From: Campylobacter sp. W0018
Lineage (GTDB): Bacteria > Campylobacterota > Campylobacteria > Campylobacterales > Campylobacteraceae
Assembly (NCBI GenBank): GCA_020135845.1
Contig: JACHTQ010000001.1
Coordinates: 62,001 to 126,000 of the forward strand
Direction: 5' to 3'
DNA: 64,000 bases
In this document: positions 53,590 through 63,578 of the stretch, piece after piece
Layout: each line of letters starts with the position of its first letter
How positions within the stretch are numbered: position 1 is the first letter of the stretch
Made by a program: the position numbers and the translations under genes
The notes under the pieces: model-generated
Told to the model about the DNA's origin: nothing
The model's input: only the letters and a program-made list of their open reading frames with translations
Databases searched by the model: none

Positions 53590-56127
53590 ATGAAAAAAAT
53601 TTTCTATACAATACTTGCTTTAATTGTGGTGCTTATAATAGCTTCTTATGTGATATTATTTACAGGCTTTGGCAATAGTATCGTTGCCAATATAGCTCAA
53701 AATAAGATTAAAGAAAGTTCTGGACTTGATGTAAATATTACGCGTTTTAAACTTCGTTTTTCTAATGTTGATCTTCAGCTTAGTTTAGCCAATATGGTTA
53801 ATCTTAATGTGTATGGAAAATTAAATTTTTTTAAATTAGGTTTTGATCTTGATTATATCGTTAAATTAAATAAAAATTATGCTCAAAATTTAGGTTTAAA
53901 TTTAAAAGAAAATTTGGCTTTTGGAGGAAAAATTCAAGGAAAAGCAAGTGATTTTACAGCTAATGGTAAAGGTTATTTGTTTGGATCTGATGTTTTATTA
54001 AATGCACGCATTTATGATTATTCTCCTATTGCTTTAAATTTAAGTGCCCAATATGTGCAAATTTCAGAATTGCTAGGACTTTTTGGTCGAGCAAATTTAG
54101 CAAAAGGAACTTTAGATATAGCAAGTAAAATCAGTGCAAAAGATTTAAAACCTAATGGGAATATTATAATAAAACTTGATAATAGTTATATAAACTATGC
54201 TATGATTAAAAAAGAATTTGGATTAGACTTACCTGAAAATTCAAATTTAAAAGCTCAAATTTTGGCAAATGTAAAAGACGATAAAATTTATGCTATAAGT
54301 AAGATTTATAATGATTATTTAAATTTACAAACCCAAAAAACTTTATATAATTTGTCTGATAATACTCTTTTTACTGATTTTGATTTAAAAATTCCTAGTT
54401 TAGCCAAACTTGAAAAACTAACAAAAACAAAATTAAATGGCAATTTACAAACTATAGGAGACTTAAGTTTGGCAAACAATGTTTTGCAAACTTTGAATAC
54501 CAATGTTATAGGATTGGGTGGTGAAATTAAGGCCGGTTTTAAAAATAATCAATTACTCGCCCAAATTGATAATGCGGATTTAGGAAAAATTTTAGCTATT
54601 GCTGGATATGGTAGCTTGATCAACGGTAATTTGAATGCTAATTTAAACAGCACAGGACTTGATTTTGCAAATTTTAGTGCTGAAGCAAAAATCAATAATG
54701 CAAAAATAAACACTGAGGAGCTTAAAAAAATCGCCCATATAGAACTTCCAAATACAAGCTTTAGTTTTAATGCAAAAGCAGTTGGTAAAAATAGCAATAT
54801 TGCTTATAATGCGATTTTGGCTTCTAATTTATTAAATATCAAAAAATTATCTGGAACTTACAATCTAAAAAATAAAGAACTTAATACAGATTTAAATTCT
54901 TTTATCGATGATTTATCCCAATTTAGCGCTATTGCAGGACAAAAACTACAAGGTAATGCAGAGTTAAACGCAAAAGCTCATCTTATAGGATCTCAGATAA
55001 AAAATTTAAGCGCGGATGCAAATATTGCCAATGGAATTATAAAAGCAAATTCTAATGGTGAAAAATTAGATTTAGATATTAATAAACTTGATCTTTCAAA
55101 GCTTTTAGTGATTGTAGGTATGCCAAATTATGCAAGTGGAGATATTAATGCAAAAGCACATTTGGATAATGTTGATTTTAAAAATTTAAATGGTAATTTG
55201 AATTTAAAAGTCAAAGGTATTTTAAATTCTGTGATTTTAAGTAAAATTTTAGATAAAAAATTTCCAAATAATGTAAATTATGATCTAAATTCAAATATAG
55301 TTTTAAAAAATAATATCGCCCAATTTGACAATGCTTTAAATTCTACCTTAGTTAATCTTACACATTTAAAAGGCAGTTTTGATATTAATAAAATGAATTT
55401 AAAATCTGATTTTATTTTAGATGTCAATGATTTTTCTAAATTAGGATTTTTGCTAGATAGAAAACTTAAAGGTTCTGCAAGTTTTAATGGTGATGTTAGC
55501 TATGATAAAACTTTAAATTTTAATATCATGAGTAAAAATTTATTCAACGGAGCTTTAAACGCAATTTTAAAAGATAATATTATTAATGCTGATTTAAACA
55601 ATGTAGATTTAGATACTTTAGCTCAAGGAATAGGTATTATAGATGTTTATCAAGGCAAGGCTAATGTAAAAGCAAATTATGATATATCAAATGAGAAAGG
55701 TGAGGTCAATTTAGATATCAAAGAAGGAAAACTTAAGCCAAATGCAATTACAACGGCGTTAAAAGTTTTAACTTTTAAAGATTTTACTCAAGAAGTTTTT
55801 CATACAGCAAACGCAAAAGCATTAATCAATAAAGAAAATATAAAACTAAATTTAAATATGCAAGCTGATAATGCCAGTATTCTTATAAATTCAGGAGAGC
55901 TTAATTCAAAAAGCGGTTCTTTAAATCTTCCTTTTAGTGCCAAAATCGATAAGGTTGATTTTAAAGGAAATATTACAGGAACAACTGATAATCCTAAAAT
56001 AAAATTAGATGCAAGCAGTGTTGTTGATTCTGTAAAAAATATATTTGGTGTAAAAAATAATGATACTACAGATAAAAATAAAAAAGTGGACAAAGCAATT
56101 AATAAGATAATTAACAAGATATTTTAA
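53590..56127 (+). CDS. Large AsmA/TamB-like periplasmic protein
   Basis: An 845-residue protein with one N-terminal membrane anchor (about 4-24). The rest is a repetitive beta-rich region full of Asn, Leu, Lys and Asp, with recurring patterns such as LKGSFDINKMNLKSD and GNLNANLNSTGLDF. The C-terminal FKGNITGTTDNPKIKLDAS resembles the end of AsmA/DUF748-type proteins. Such proteins bridge the periplasm and move phospholipids to the outer membrane. That role is inferred. The gene begins a plus-strand group with ribE. Confidence 0.7.
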   Translation: MKKIFYTILALIVVLIIASYVILFTGFGNSIVANIAQNKIKESSGLDVNITRFKLRFSNVDLQLSLANMVNLNVYGKLNFFKLGFDLDYIVKLNKNYAQNLGLNLKENLAFGGKIQGKASDFTANGKGYLFGSDVLLNARIYDYSPIALNLSAQYVQISELLGLFGRANLAKGTLDIASKISAKDLKPNGNIIIKLDNSYINYAMIKKEFGLDLPENSNLKAQILANVKDDKIYAISKIYNDYLNLQTQKTLYNLSDNTLFTDFDLKIPSLAKLEKLTKTKLNGNLQTIGDLSLANNVLQTLNTNVIGLGGEIKAGFKNNQLLAQIDNADLGKILAIAGYGSLINGNLNANLNSTGLDFANFSAEAKINNAKINTEELKKIAHIELPNTSFSFNAKAVGKNSNIAYNAILASNLLNIKKLSGTYNLKNKELNTDLNSFIDDLSQFSAIAGQKLQGNAELNAKAHLIGSQIKNLSADANIANGIIKANSNGEKLDLDINKLDLSKLLVIVGMPNYASGDINAKAHLDNVDFKNLNGNLNLKVKGILNSVILSKILDKKFPNNVNYDLNSNIVLKNNIAQFDNALNSTLVNLTHLKGSFDINKMNLKSDFILDVNDFSKLGFLLDRKLKGSASFNGDVSYDKTLNFNIMSKNLFNGALNAILKDNIINADLNNVDLDTLAQGIGIIDVYQGKANVKANYDISNEKGEVNLDIKEGKLKPNAITTALKVLTFKDFTQEVFHTANAKALINKENIKLNLNMQADNASILINSGELNSKSGSLNLPFSAKIDKVDFKGNITGTTDNPKIKLDASSVVDSVKNIFGVKNNDTTDKNKKVDKAINKIINKIF

Positions 56128-56136
56128 GGAATTTCA

Positions 56137-56745
56137 ATGTTTAATGGCCTTATAAGAGAAATTGCACAGGTTGTGTCTTATCAGAATAATATTTTAAGAT
56201 TAAAAGCGCATCATAAACCCAATTTAGGGGATAGCATAGCTGTTAATGGAGCTTGTTTAAGTGTAACAAAAATTTATCACAATGGTTTTGAGGTTGAACT
56301 TTCTCATGAAAGTCGTTTGCATATAGCGGTGCAAAATTTAAAAGAAAATGTCCATATAGAGCCGGCTTTAAGGTTTGGAGATAGAATCGATGGACATTTA
56401 ATGCAAGGACATATTGATTTTATAGGAACACTAGAAAAAATTCATCAAGATGAAAATGGAGTGGATTTTTTTATTTCCTTACCTAAAGATGCGATGAAAT
56501 TTGTTGCCTCTAAAGGTAGTATAGGGATTGATGGGGTGAGTTTGACTGTGAATGAGGTTTTTGAAAATCAGATTAGATTGACTATTATTCCTATTACTTT
56601 TAAAGAAACTCTTTTTAAAGGATATAAGGTAGGTAGAAAAATCAATATCGAAACTGACTTACTTGCTAGATATATACACGCACAACTAAAAGACACCAAG
56701 GAAATATCATGGAAAGAAATAGACAAAATTTCTTATCTTTATTAG
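56137..56745 (+). CDS. ribE: Riboflavin synthase alpha subunit
   Basis: A 202-residue enzyme dismutating two lumazines to riboflavin. Two lumazine-binding repeats are visible: MFNGLIREIAQV...GDSIAVNGACLSVT (1-90) and GHIDFIGTLEKI...GSIGIDGVSLTVNEV (about 95-190). It pairs metabolically with ribF in the left part of the window. No FMN riboswitch is visible upstream. Its end overlaps the laccase-domain gene by 37 bases. Confidence 0.94.
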   Translation: MFNGLIREIAQVVSYQNNILRLKAHHKPNLGDSIAVNGACLSVTKIYHNGFEVELSHESRLHIAVQNLKENVHIEPALRFGDRIDGHLMQGHIDFIGTLEKIHQDENGVDFFISLPKDAMKFVASKGSIGIDGVSLTVNEVFENQIRLTIIPITFKETLFKGYKVGRKINIETDLLARYIHAQLKDTKEISWKEIDKISYLY

Positions 56746-57389
56746 ACAATGAAAAAGTAAGTGTTTTTTGTGCTTATGATCAAGATTATAATATTTTTAG
56801 AGCTAACTCTTTTAAGCAAAATTTATTTTCTCATTTAGGTTTTGAGGGTATTTTAGAATGTGTTTTTATGGATCAAATTCATTCTGATTTGGTGCAAAAT
56901 TATGATACAAATTTAAAAGATCTAACTTGTGATGGTTTAATCACTAAAAAAACAAATACCGCACTTTGTGTTTTAAGTGCTGATTGCTTACCTTTGTTAT
57001 TGTATCATGAAGATGGCATTATAGCGGCTTTGCATTCTGGTAGAAAAGGAAGTTTTGAAAATATTTTAAAAAAATGTGTAGATAAGATTATTTTAGAAAA
57101 TCCAAATTTAGATAAAACTAAATTTCATCTTTTTATCATGCCAAGTATTTGCTGGAAAAATTATGAAATTAGTGGAGATATTTTAAATTTTTCACAGCAA
57201 AATTTTAAAGATTTTTTATCAGATAATCGACTAGATTTGAAATCTTTAGTCAAATTTCAAGCTAAAAATTTAAATATAAATCATATTTTAGACTCTGAAA
57301 TTTGCAGCTTTGAAAATAAAGATTTTTTTTCTTATCGTAGAAATAAAACACAAAAACGTTTTGCGAGTGTGATTTATTTAAAGGATTGA
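56709..57389 (+). CDS. Laccase-domain (PgeF/YfiH-type) purine nucleoside/peptidoglycan-editing protein
   Basis: A 226-residue protein of the multicopper-polyphenol-oxidoreductase-like family. The metal residues are His in MDQIHSDLV, Cys in SADCLPLLL and His in ALHSGRKGS; the last block is usually HAGWRG, so it is altered here. YfiH proteins act as purine nucleoside phosphorylase/deaminase or remove non-standard residues from peptidoglycan precursors. The activity here is not determined. It begins inside ribE and ends three bases before the next gene. Confidence 0.82.
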   Translation: MERNRQNFLSLLDNEKVSVFCAYDQDYNIFRANSFKQNLFSHLGFEGILECVFMDQIHSDLVQNYDTNLKDLTCDGLITKKTNTALCVLSADCLPLLLYHEDGIIAALHSGRKGSFENILKKCVDKIILENPNLDKTKFHLFIMPSICWKNYEISGDILNFSQQNFKDFLSDNRLDLKSLVKFQAKNLNINHILDSEICSFENKDFFSYRRNKTQKRFASVIYLKD

Positions 57390-57392
57390 ATA

Positions 57393-57596
57393 ATGTATGA
57401 AAAAAAAGATTTAAGGGTTTTAAAGATTATTCAAAAGGCTAGAGAATTTGGTGATTTGGATCTATGCAATGAAATTTTAGTTCATCAGCTTGTTAATTCA
57501 GTTTTTAATGAAATAGAGTCTAAAGAAAAAGAAGAGCTAATCGCTCTTTTAAATTCTTTAATAAAAGCTAAAGACAAGGCTTTGCTTAGCAATTAA
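57393..57596 (+). CDS. Small helical protein of unknown function
   Basis: A 67-residue charged, helical protein (DLRVLKIIQKAREFGD...EELIALLNSLIKAKD) without signal peptide or recognised domain. It follows the laccase-domain gene by three bases, so it is likely in the same operon, and its stop overlaps the end of the convergent M23 peptidase gene by four bases. Confidence 0.7.
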   Translation: MYEKKDLRVLKIIQKAREFGDLDLCNEILVHQLVNSVFNEIESKEKEELIALLNSLIKAKDKALLSN

Positions 57597-58753
57597 TTTA
57601 ATTCTATATAATTTTCAAAATCTTCTTCTTTTGGAGGATTTGGTTGGTGATTATTTAAAGCCTCCTGAACGGTTTTTTCATATTGGGCTATAGTGTTTTC
57701 AAATTCCTTTTTTTGTTTTCCTTTTAATTCAGACTTAGCGATTTTTACAACTGAGGTCGGATTGATAGCTTTATTGTTAAGATACACTCCAAAATGTAAA
57801 TGAGGGCCTGTGCTCATTCCTGTTGATCCCACATAAGCAATAATTTGTCCTTGATTGACCCTTTGGCCTGTTTTTATTTTGGCAAAACGACTTAAATGCG
57901 CATACAAAGTCGTGTATCCTCCTTCATGTTTTACCTGTACAACGTTTCCATATCCCCCTTTTGTTCCAACAAAAATAATCGTTCCTTTACCAGCACTTTT
58001 AACAGGTGTGCCAGTAGGTGCAGCATAGTCTATACCAAGATGTGCGCGGTAACGTTTAAGTATAGGATGATATCTTGCAGTACTAAAAGGAGAAGAAATT
58101 CTTATATAATTAACAGGTTTTGTCAGTAAAAAATTATCCAATTCTCTACCTTTTCGATCATAAAAAGTATCATTATAGGAAAAGATCTCTTGGGTGTTTT
58201 TATTAATTTCAACTGTAGCCATTTTAATTGCAATATCTCCCCATAGTTTCCCCATACGTCTTTTTTGCTCATAATAAAGCGTTATTTCGTCTCCTTTTTG
58301 GATATTTCTAAAATTAATCCCTTTAAAAGCTCGAACCATTGCACGAGCTAAAGTACTACTTCCACTTTCTTCATACACATCTTGATAGGCTGAATTTTTA
58401 ATGGTTAGGTGTAAAATTCTATTATCAATTTGATAAATGATTGGAGTAAAGGTTAGTGCATATTGATTATTTTTATTTTTATAAATATGAATTTGCAAAT
58501 CATCGCTTATTGGAATTAAAACTTGCTCTATATTATTATTATCATCTTTTAAAATTTGATATCTTGTTTTATAAAGTATGTCAGAAGCAAGCTCTTGATC
58601 TTCTTTATCAAGTCCATAATAAAGTGACATAGGAATAGAATTTCGTTGTAAAAATTTAAGTAAAGTATCTCCATTATCCCAAGTCAATTCTTCAACACTT
58701 AAGGCAGCAAAACTTTGGATAACAAATACAAATAAAAGTAAAATTTTTCTCAT
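57593..58753 (-). CDS. M23-family peptidoglycan endopeptidase
   Basis: A 386-residue exported protein with a signal peptide (ILLLFVFVIQSFAALS). An N-terminal beta-rich region (about 20-220) precedes the LytM/M23 domain (about 225-345): RAHLGIDYAAP holds the HxxxD zinc ligands and TGPHLHFGV the catalytic HxH. The last 40 residues are Glu/Lys/Pro-rich. Both M23 proteins in this window keep all metal ligands, unlike degraded EnvC-type activators. It diverges from the exported-protein gene across 122 bases. Confidence 0.88.
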   Translation of the reverse strand: MRKILLLFVFVIQSFAALSVEELTWDNGDTLLKFLQRNSIPMSLYYGLDKEDQELASDILYKTRYQILKDDNNNIEQVLIPISDDLQIHIYKNKNNQYALTFTPIIYQIDNRILHLTIKNSAYQDVYEESGSSTLARAMVRAFKGINFRNIQKGDEITLYYEQKRRMGKLWGDIAIKMATVEINKNTQEIFSYNDTFYDRKGRELDNFLLTKPVNYIRISSPFSTARYHPILKRYRAHLGIDYAAPTGTPVKSAGKGTIIFVGTKGGYGNVVQVKHEGGYTTLYAHLSRFAKIKTGQRVNQGQIIAYVGSTGMSTGPHLHFGVYLNNKAINPTSVVKIAKSELKGKQKKEFENTIAQYEKTVQEALNNHQPNPPKEEDFENYIELN

Positions 58754-58838
58754 AAAAAACCTTGATTTTTATAGATTTTGAAAATTTAAAATCTATATTT
58801 TACTTTATTTTTCTTACAATTGCTTAACAAAAAAGGAA

Positions 58839-58844
58839 TATAAT
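58839..58844 (+). promoter_or_regulatory. -10 box for the exported-protein/glcD operon
   Basis: TATAAT, 31 bases before the TTG start of the next gene, with TTGCTT 13 bases further upstream. The same region holds the start of the divergent M23 gene. Confidence 0.6.
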
Positions 58845-58875
58845 TACATAAAATTATTTTTTAAAGGAGCAAAAT

Positions 58876-59607
58876 TTGCTTAGATTTATAGCACTTTTTC
58901 TAACATTAAATCTTACTTTATTTGCTGCAAATTTCGATTTAAAGCCTTTTAAAACAGAACTTTTAAAAGTAGATGATATTTATGGTTATATCAAGGATAG
59001 TTCAGAAATTCAAATCAATTCTAGTGGTGTTGTATTACAACAATTTAAAAATTCTAAAAGCATTATAGCTAGAGCAAGTGTGATTGCTAAAGAAAATGGT
59101 CTTGCAAAATTAGAATTTAGTGTTTTTTCAGATTTAAAACAAGAAGCCTTGCCTTTGCCAAATGTTTTACCTCAAAGTGGTGATGAAGTGGTTTTAAATT
59201 TTCTTTATGATAGAGGAATGATCATCGCTCCAGATGAAAAAACTTATAAAGATTTGGTATCGGATTTTCCTCAAATTTATTTTACCCATATAGATATTTT
59301 TGGAGCACAATTAATTAGAAGTTCTACTGTTGCACCAAAGCGTAGTGATTTTAGGAAATTTTGTGCAGATAATGCGGTGGGCGTTTTAATTTTTGCTTTA
59401 GAGAATAAAGCTAAAATCATTGATTGTCAAAATTTCAATGAACTTTATGAATTTCCTATTGAAAAAGCCTCTAGTGTACAAATTCCTTTTTATTCTCGCG
59501 TGAGTGGATATAAAACTAACTTTTTTGATTTTAATGCACAAGAGATGAATGATTATTATCGTTATTATAATGCTTTAATTGATTTTTCTAAGGTTTTATC
59601 GGATTAA
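58876..59607 (+). CDS. Exported protein of unknown function
   Basis: A 243-residue protein with a signal peptide (LRFIALFLTLNLTLFAANF, cleavage about residue 18). The mature part is mixed alpha/beta with no recognised motif; residues 90-150 contain LPNVLPQSGDEVVLNFLYDR, a plasminogen-attractin-like flagellar-accessory style segment I cannot assign. The start is TTG with a strong AAAGGAG eight bases before. The stop overlaps the next gene's ATG by one base, so it is coupled to the flavoprotein gene. Confidence 0.8.
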   Translation: MLRFIALFLTLNLTLFAANFDLKPFKTELLKVDDIYGYIKDSSEIQINSSGVVLQQFKNSKSIIARASVIAKENGLAKLEFSVFSDLKQEALPLPNVLPQSGDEVVLNFLYDRGMIIAPDEKTYKDLVSDFPQIYFTHIDIFGAQLIRSSTVAPKRSDFRKFCADNAVGVLIFALENKAKIIDCQNFNELYEFPIEKASSVQIPFYSRVSGYKTNFFDFNAQEMNDYYRYYNALIDFSKVLSD

Positions 59608-60989
59608 TGAAAGAAGAATTTAAGCAATATTTTATCAAACTTTTAGGCAAAGAAAATGCTTATTTTGATCAAATGCACAAAATTGCTTATAGTTATGATG
59701 CAACTAAAAATCATTATCTACCTGATGGCGTGCTTTTTCCAAGAAACGAAGAAGATATTTCTAACATTTTAAGATTTTGCAATGATAAAGGTATCATTGT
59801 AGTTCCACGCGGTGCAGGAACTGGTATGAGTGGAGGTTCTTTGGCTGTTAATGGTGGTTTGATTTTAGCTTTTGAAAAGCATATGAATAAAATTTTAGAA
59901 ATCGATTTAGATAATTTAGTTGCCGTTGTTCAACCAGGCGTTATAAATATACATTTGCAAAAAGAAATTGCCAAATATGGACTTTTTTATCCGCCTGATC
60001 CTGCTAGTATGGAGCATTCAAGCTTAGGGGGCAATGTCAGTGAAAATGCTGGTGGAATGCGTGCAACAAAATATGGAATTACAAAAGATTATCTTTTAGC
60101 TTTAAGAGCGGTTTTGCCAAATGGAGAGATAATTTCCGCAGGCAAACGGACTGTAAAAGATGTTGCAGGTTATAATTTAGCTGGAATTTTAATCGCTAGC
60201 GAGGGTTCTTTAGCGGTGTTTAGTGAGTTAACATTGAAATTAGTTGCTTTGCCTAAATTTAAAAAAACAGCCATGGGAGTTTTCCCAAATGTAAAAAGTG
60301 CTATGAATGCCGTTTTTAAAACTCTAGCAAGTGGAGTTACTCCTGCTTCAATGGAATTTTTAGATAATCTTAGCATTTATGCGGTGGAGACTAAATTTAA
60401 TATAGGATTGCCTATAAATGCTGGAGCGATTTTGGTTGTTGAGGTGGATGGTAATATTGAGGCATCTATTGATGAGGATTTGAAAATAATAAAGCATTAT
60501 TTTTTAGAAGAAAAAGCAAGTGAATTTAAGATCGCTAGAGATGAAAAAGAGGCTAAAGATATATGGTTTGCTAGAAAAAATTGCTCTCAAAGTATTGCTA
60601 TGTATGGAAATTTAAAATTAAATGAAGATATCACTGTTCCAAGGTCAAAACTTCCTGATTTGTTAGAAGGTATTGCTGAAATTTCAAAAAAATATGGTTT
60701 TAAAATTCCTTGTTTTGGTCATGCAGGTGATGGCAATGTGCATACTAATATTATGGTTGAAGATAAGAATGATCAAGAGCAGGTTAAAAAAGGATATTTA
60801 GCCGTAGAAGAGCTTTTTAAACTTACAATTAAACTAGGCGGGACTTTAAGCGGGGAGCATGGCATAGGAATTTCAAAGGCATCTTTTATGAATTTGGCAT
60901 TTTCTGATACTGAAATGAATTTAATGAGAAATATAAAAAAAGCTTTTGATCCAAATAACATACTTAACCCTTTCAAAATGGGACTTTAA
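59607..60989 (+). CDS. glcD: GlcD-type FAD-linked oxidase (glycolate/lactate dehydrogenase family)
   Basis: A 460-residue FAD_binding_4 flavoprotein. The FAD loop is VPRGAGTGMSGGSLAV (about 71-86); SSLGGNVSENAGGMRATKYG and GSLAVFSELTLKL follow. The C-terminal domain has CFGHAGDGNVHTNI and GEHGIG, which coordinate substrate and metal. Family members oxidise glycolate, D-lactate or 2-hydroxyglutarate. C. jejuni has a related D-lactate oxidase elsewhere, so the substrate here is open. No GlcE or GlcF partner is adjacent. Confidence 0.88.
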   Translation: MKEEFKQYFIKLLGKENAYFDQMHKIAYSYDATKNHYLPDGVLFPRNEEDISNILRFCNDKGIIVVPRGAGTGMSGGSLAVNGGLILAFEKHMNKILEIDLDNLVAVVQPGVINIHLQKEIAKYGLFYPPDPASMEHSSLGGNVSENAGGMRATKYGITKDYLLALRAVLPNGEIISAGKRTVKDVAGYNLAGILIASEGSLAVFSELTLKLVALPKFKKTAMGVFPNVKSAMNAVFKTLASGVTPASMEFLDNLSIYAVETKFNIGLPINAGAILVVEVDGNIEASIDEDLKIIKHYFLEEKASEFKIARDEKEAKDIWFARKNCSQSIAMYGNLKLNEDITVPRSKLPDLLEGIAEISKKYGFKIPCFGHAGDGNVHTNIMVEDKNDQEQVKKGYLAVEELFKLTIKLGGTLSGEHGIGISKASFMNLAFSDTEMNLMRNIKKAFDPNNILNPFKMGL

Positions 60990-61001
60990 AGGAATGAAAA
61001 T

Positions 61002-61808
61002 TTGAAAAGAATTTTTAATATTTTATTGAGTATTCGTGATAAAGAAATTTTAAATTATGCTGCTGCACTTAGTTTTTATACTATATTATCTTTAATTCCG
61101 ATTTTATTTATATGTTTTTCTGTTTTTACTCAAATTTCAAGTTTTAAAATGTATTATGAAAAAGCTAAGCGCGTTATTTTTGCTTTTTTAATTCCTGCGC
61201 AACAAGATATAGTGGCTACTTATTTAGATACTTTTTTAAAAAATAGTGTTAATTTAGGTATAGTCGGTCTTATAGCGATGACTTTTACTTCCTTAGCGTT
61301 TTTTTCTGGTTATGATTTTGTTATTAATCGTATCACTAAAAGCGAACCTAAAGGAATTTGGCAGAGTATTAGTTCTTATTGGACTTTATTGACTCTTGTT
61401 CCTTTGGGACTCGGGCTTAGTTTCTATATTTCTGGTTTTATTCAACAAACTTTGGATGATTATAAAATAGGATTTAATTTTTTTGAAATTTTACCCTTTG
61501 TGATTGTTTGGGGCTTATTTTTTATATCTTATTCGAGTTCTGTGTATAAAAGCTCTTTGAAAAGTTTATTTCTTATATCCTTTAGCGCAAGTGCTATTTG
61601 GTATATCGGAAAGAATTTATTTGTTTATTATATAGTTTATAATAAAACCTATGCAAGTGTTTATGGATCTTTTTCTACTATACTTTTTTTCTTTATTTGG
61701 ATTTATATTTCTTGGATAATTTACCTTTTTGGACTTAAGGTTTATTTTTTTCTAAATCACAATGATAATGAAGGGAAGAAGGTTAGAAAAAATACAAAAA
61801 AGAGCTAA
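61002..61808 (+). CDS. YihY/BrkB-family inner-membrane protein
   Basis: A 268-residue protein with about six membrane helices. YAAALSFYTILSLIPILF at the N-terminus and YGSFSTILFFFIWIYISWIIYLFG near the C-terminus are the family's conserved helices. Once misnamed ribonuclease BN (rbn), these proteins have no proven nuclease activity. The start is TTG after AAAGGAATG; the ATG in that sequence stops after three codons. It runs 57 bases into the 3' end of the convergent comEC. Confidence 0.87.
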   Translation: MKRIFNILLSIRDKEILNYAAALSFYTILSLIPILFICFSVFTQISSFKMYYEKAKRVIFAFLIPAQQDIVATYLDTFLKNSVNLGIVGLIAMTFTSLAFFSGYDFVINRITKSEPKGIWQSISSYWTLLTLVPLGLGLSFYISGFIQQTLDDYKIGFNFFEILPFVIVWGLFFISYSSSVYKSSLKSLFLISFSASAIWYIGKNLFVYYIVYNKTYASVYGSFSTILFFFIWIYISWIIYLFGLKVYFFLNHNDNEGKKVRKNTKKS

Positions 61809-63012
61809 TAATTTAAAACGAATTGACAAAAGCGAAGCTCCAAGATAACTGATAAAAATCCAAAATGGAATTTGAACATTGTTTGCATAAAATTTAAAAT
61901 CAAAAAATTCTTTCAATGCAAAATCAAATAGATCTCCAATTCCAATAAAATGTAAAATCAAACTTAAGGGATAAAATATTACAAAGATAGCGCTTAAAAA
62001 TATGGATAAAATTTGTTGATAACTAATCAATGGAAAGAAATAAATAACAGGTAAAGTCATAGCAAAAAAAGTCCATATATTTAAAAAAAGGACATTAAAA
62101 AAAACGTTAAAAGATTTTGAAAAATGATGTAAATATAAAAAAATATAAAAAACTCCCATGATGGAAAATAAAAATCCCACGCTAAATAAAAGCTTAGGAT
62201 AGCAACAAATACAAATAAAAACACTAGTAAAAAGTGTGAAAAAATTAAGCACTTTGATATTTTTACAAATAAGATAAAATCCAAAAATAGCCATAGTTAA
62301 AGAACGCACATAAGAAGGAACAAAGCCTATAAGATAGGTATAAGAAAAAAGCAAAATAAAAATTAAAATACTTAAATCAAAACGCAGATTTCTATAAGGA
62401 AAATATTTTTTTTGAAAAAAGCTATAAATTGGAGTTAGGATAAAAAACATCAAACTAAAAATAAGACCGATATGATATCCACTAATAGCAATTAAATGAG
62501 CAATTCCGTAATAATTAACATCATTTCTTAAATCTTTAGATATAGGCAATGCAAAAAATAAAGCCCCGTAAAATTCGCGAATTTTTTGATTCGTATGTTG
62601 ATTTAAAAAATAAGAAATAATGGCATTTTGTTCCTTTATTTTTAGCTTTTCAAGATCATAACTAGGCGCGTAAAAAATTTGACTAAGATAATCTTTAAAA
62701 GTGACATTTTCAGTAATGATTTTTAAATTTAAAAATTGATTATTACTCAAATTTAGATCTTTAAAACTTGTCGTGTAAAAAGCAAAATCTTTTGTTTGTA
62801 TTTTTTAAAATCCAATATTTTTTATTTTTTTTGTTGTGTTTTGTATAATTTTGCAAGAGAATAGCATTTTCTATGAGATAGTGTTTATTTTTTTTAAACA
62901 GTGAAAAATTATAGTATTGCAAAGCTATATTAAAAGCAAAAATAATGATTCCAAATAAAAATACATAGCGAAATTCTTTAAAATGATTAAAAAAAGAATT
63001 TCGCCAAAGCAT
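61752..63012 (-). pseudogene. comEC: comEC (competence membrane channel) split by a frameshift
   Basis: The gene starts at ATG 63012 and reads 83 codons, with one N-terminal membrane helix, to a stop at 62761. The rest continues in another frame to 61752: AHLIAISGYHIGLIF and about eight membrane helices of the ComEC/Rec2 channel. Deleting one A from the A6 run (minus strand; T6 at 62801-62806) restores a single frame of 419 residues reading KKYWILKIQTKDFAFYTTSF across the joint. As written, DNA uptake through ComEC should fail unless slippage occurs. A base-call error in the homopolymer is possible. Confidence 0.82.
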
Positions 63013-63569
63013 TATTTTTTAGAAAATTTAGCCAAATAAAACCAAATAATTCCAGCTAATGCTAATAAAAAAAGAGGAGTGATATAAGGATATTCTCCTA
63101 ATTGGGTAAAGATTTCTTCTATAATATGACCAAAAATATAGGCTGCTAAACCTAGGATGATTGACCAAATTAAGCTCGCAAAAGCGTTAATAAATGCAAA
63201 TTTTGTAAAATTATATTTTGCTATTCCAGCCGCTATTGGTATGAAAGTTTTTAATCCGTAAATAAATTTTTGCACGATAAGTAAAATCATACCGTATTGT
63301 TTAATTTTCATTGTTGCTAGTGCAAGTTTGCGTCGATGGTTTTTAAAATAGGGCATGATGTCTTTTTTGTAATATTTTCCAAGTATAAATAATAAAGTAG
63401 AGCCTAAGGTATTTCCTAAAAAAGCTAGAAAAATACATAGGCCAATTTCCATTTTTCCTTGAGAACAAAGTATTCCAGCAGCTAAAATTCCAACCATGCC
63501 ACCACCTAAAGAATAAAAAAACAGGACTATATAACCATATTGGATTAAAGTGTCAACCATATCTTGCAT
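63012..63569 (-). CDS. DedA-family membrane protein
   Basis: A 185-residue inner-membrane protein. Conserved blocks include LGNTLGSTLLFILGKYY, FIYGLKTFIPIAAGIAKYNFTKF (usually R-x-x-P near the Gly-rich turn; here GLKTFIP) and the N-terminal acidic face. About four to five membrane helices are present. DedA proteins flip undecaprenyl phosphate or other lipids and support membrane potential. Its stop overlaps the comEC ATG by one base. Confidence 0.87.
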   Translation of the reverse strand: MQDMVDTLIQYGYIVLFFYSLGGGMVGILAAGILCSQGKMEIGLCIFLAFLGNTLGSTLLFILGKYYKKDIMPYFKNHRRKLALATMKIKQYGMILLIVQKFIYGLKTFIPIAAGIAKYNFTKFAFINAFASLIWSIILGLAAYIFGHIIEEIFTQLGEYPYITPLFLLALAGIIWFYLAKFSKK

Positions 63570-63578
63570 TATAAGTCC

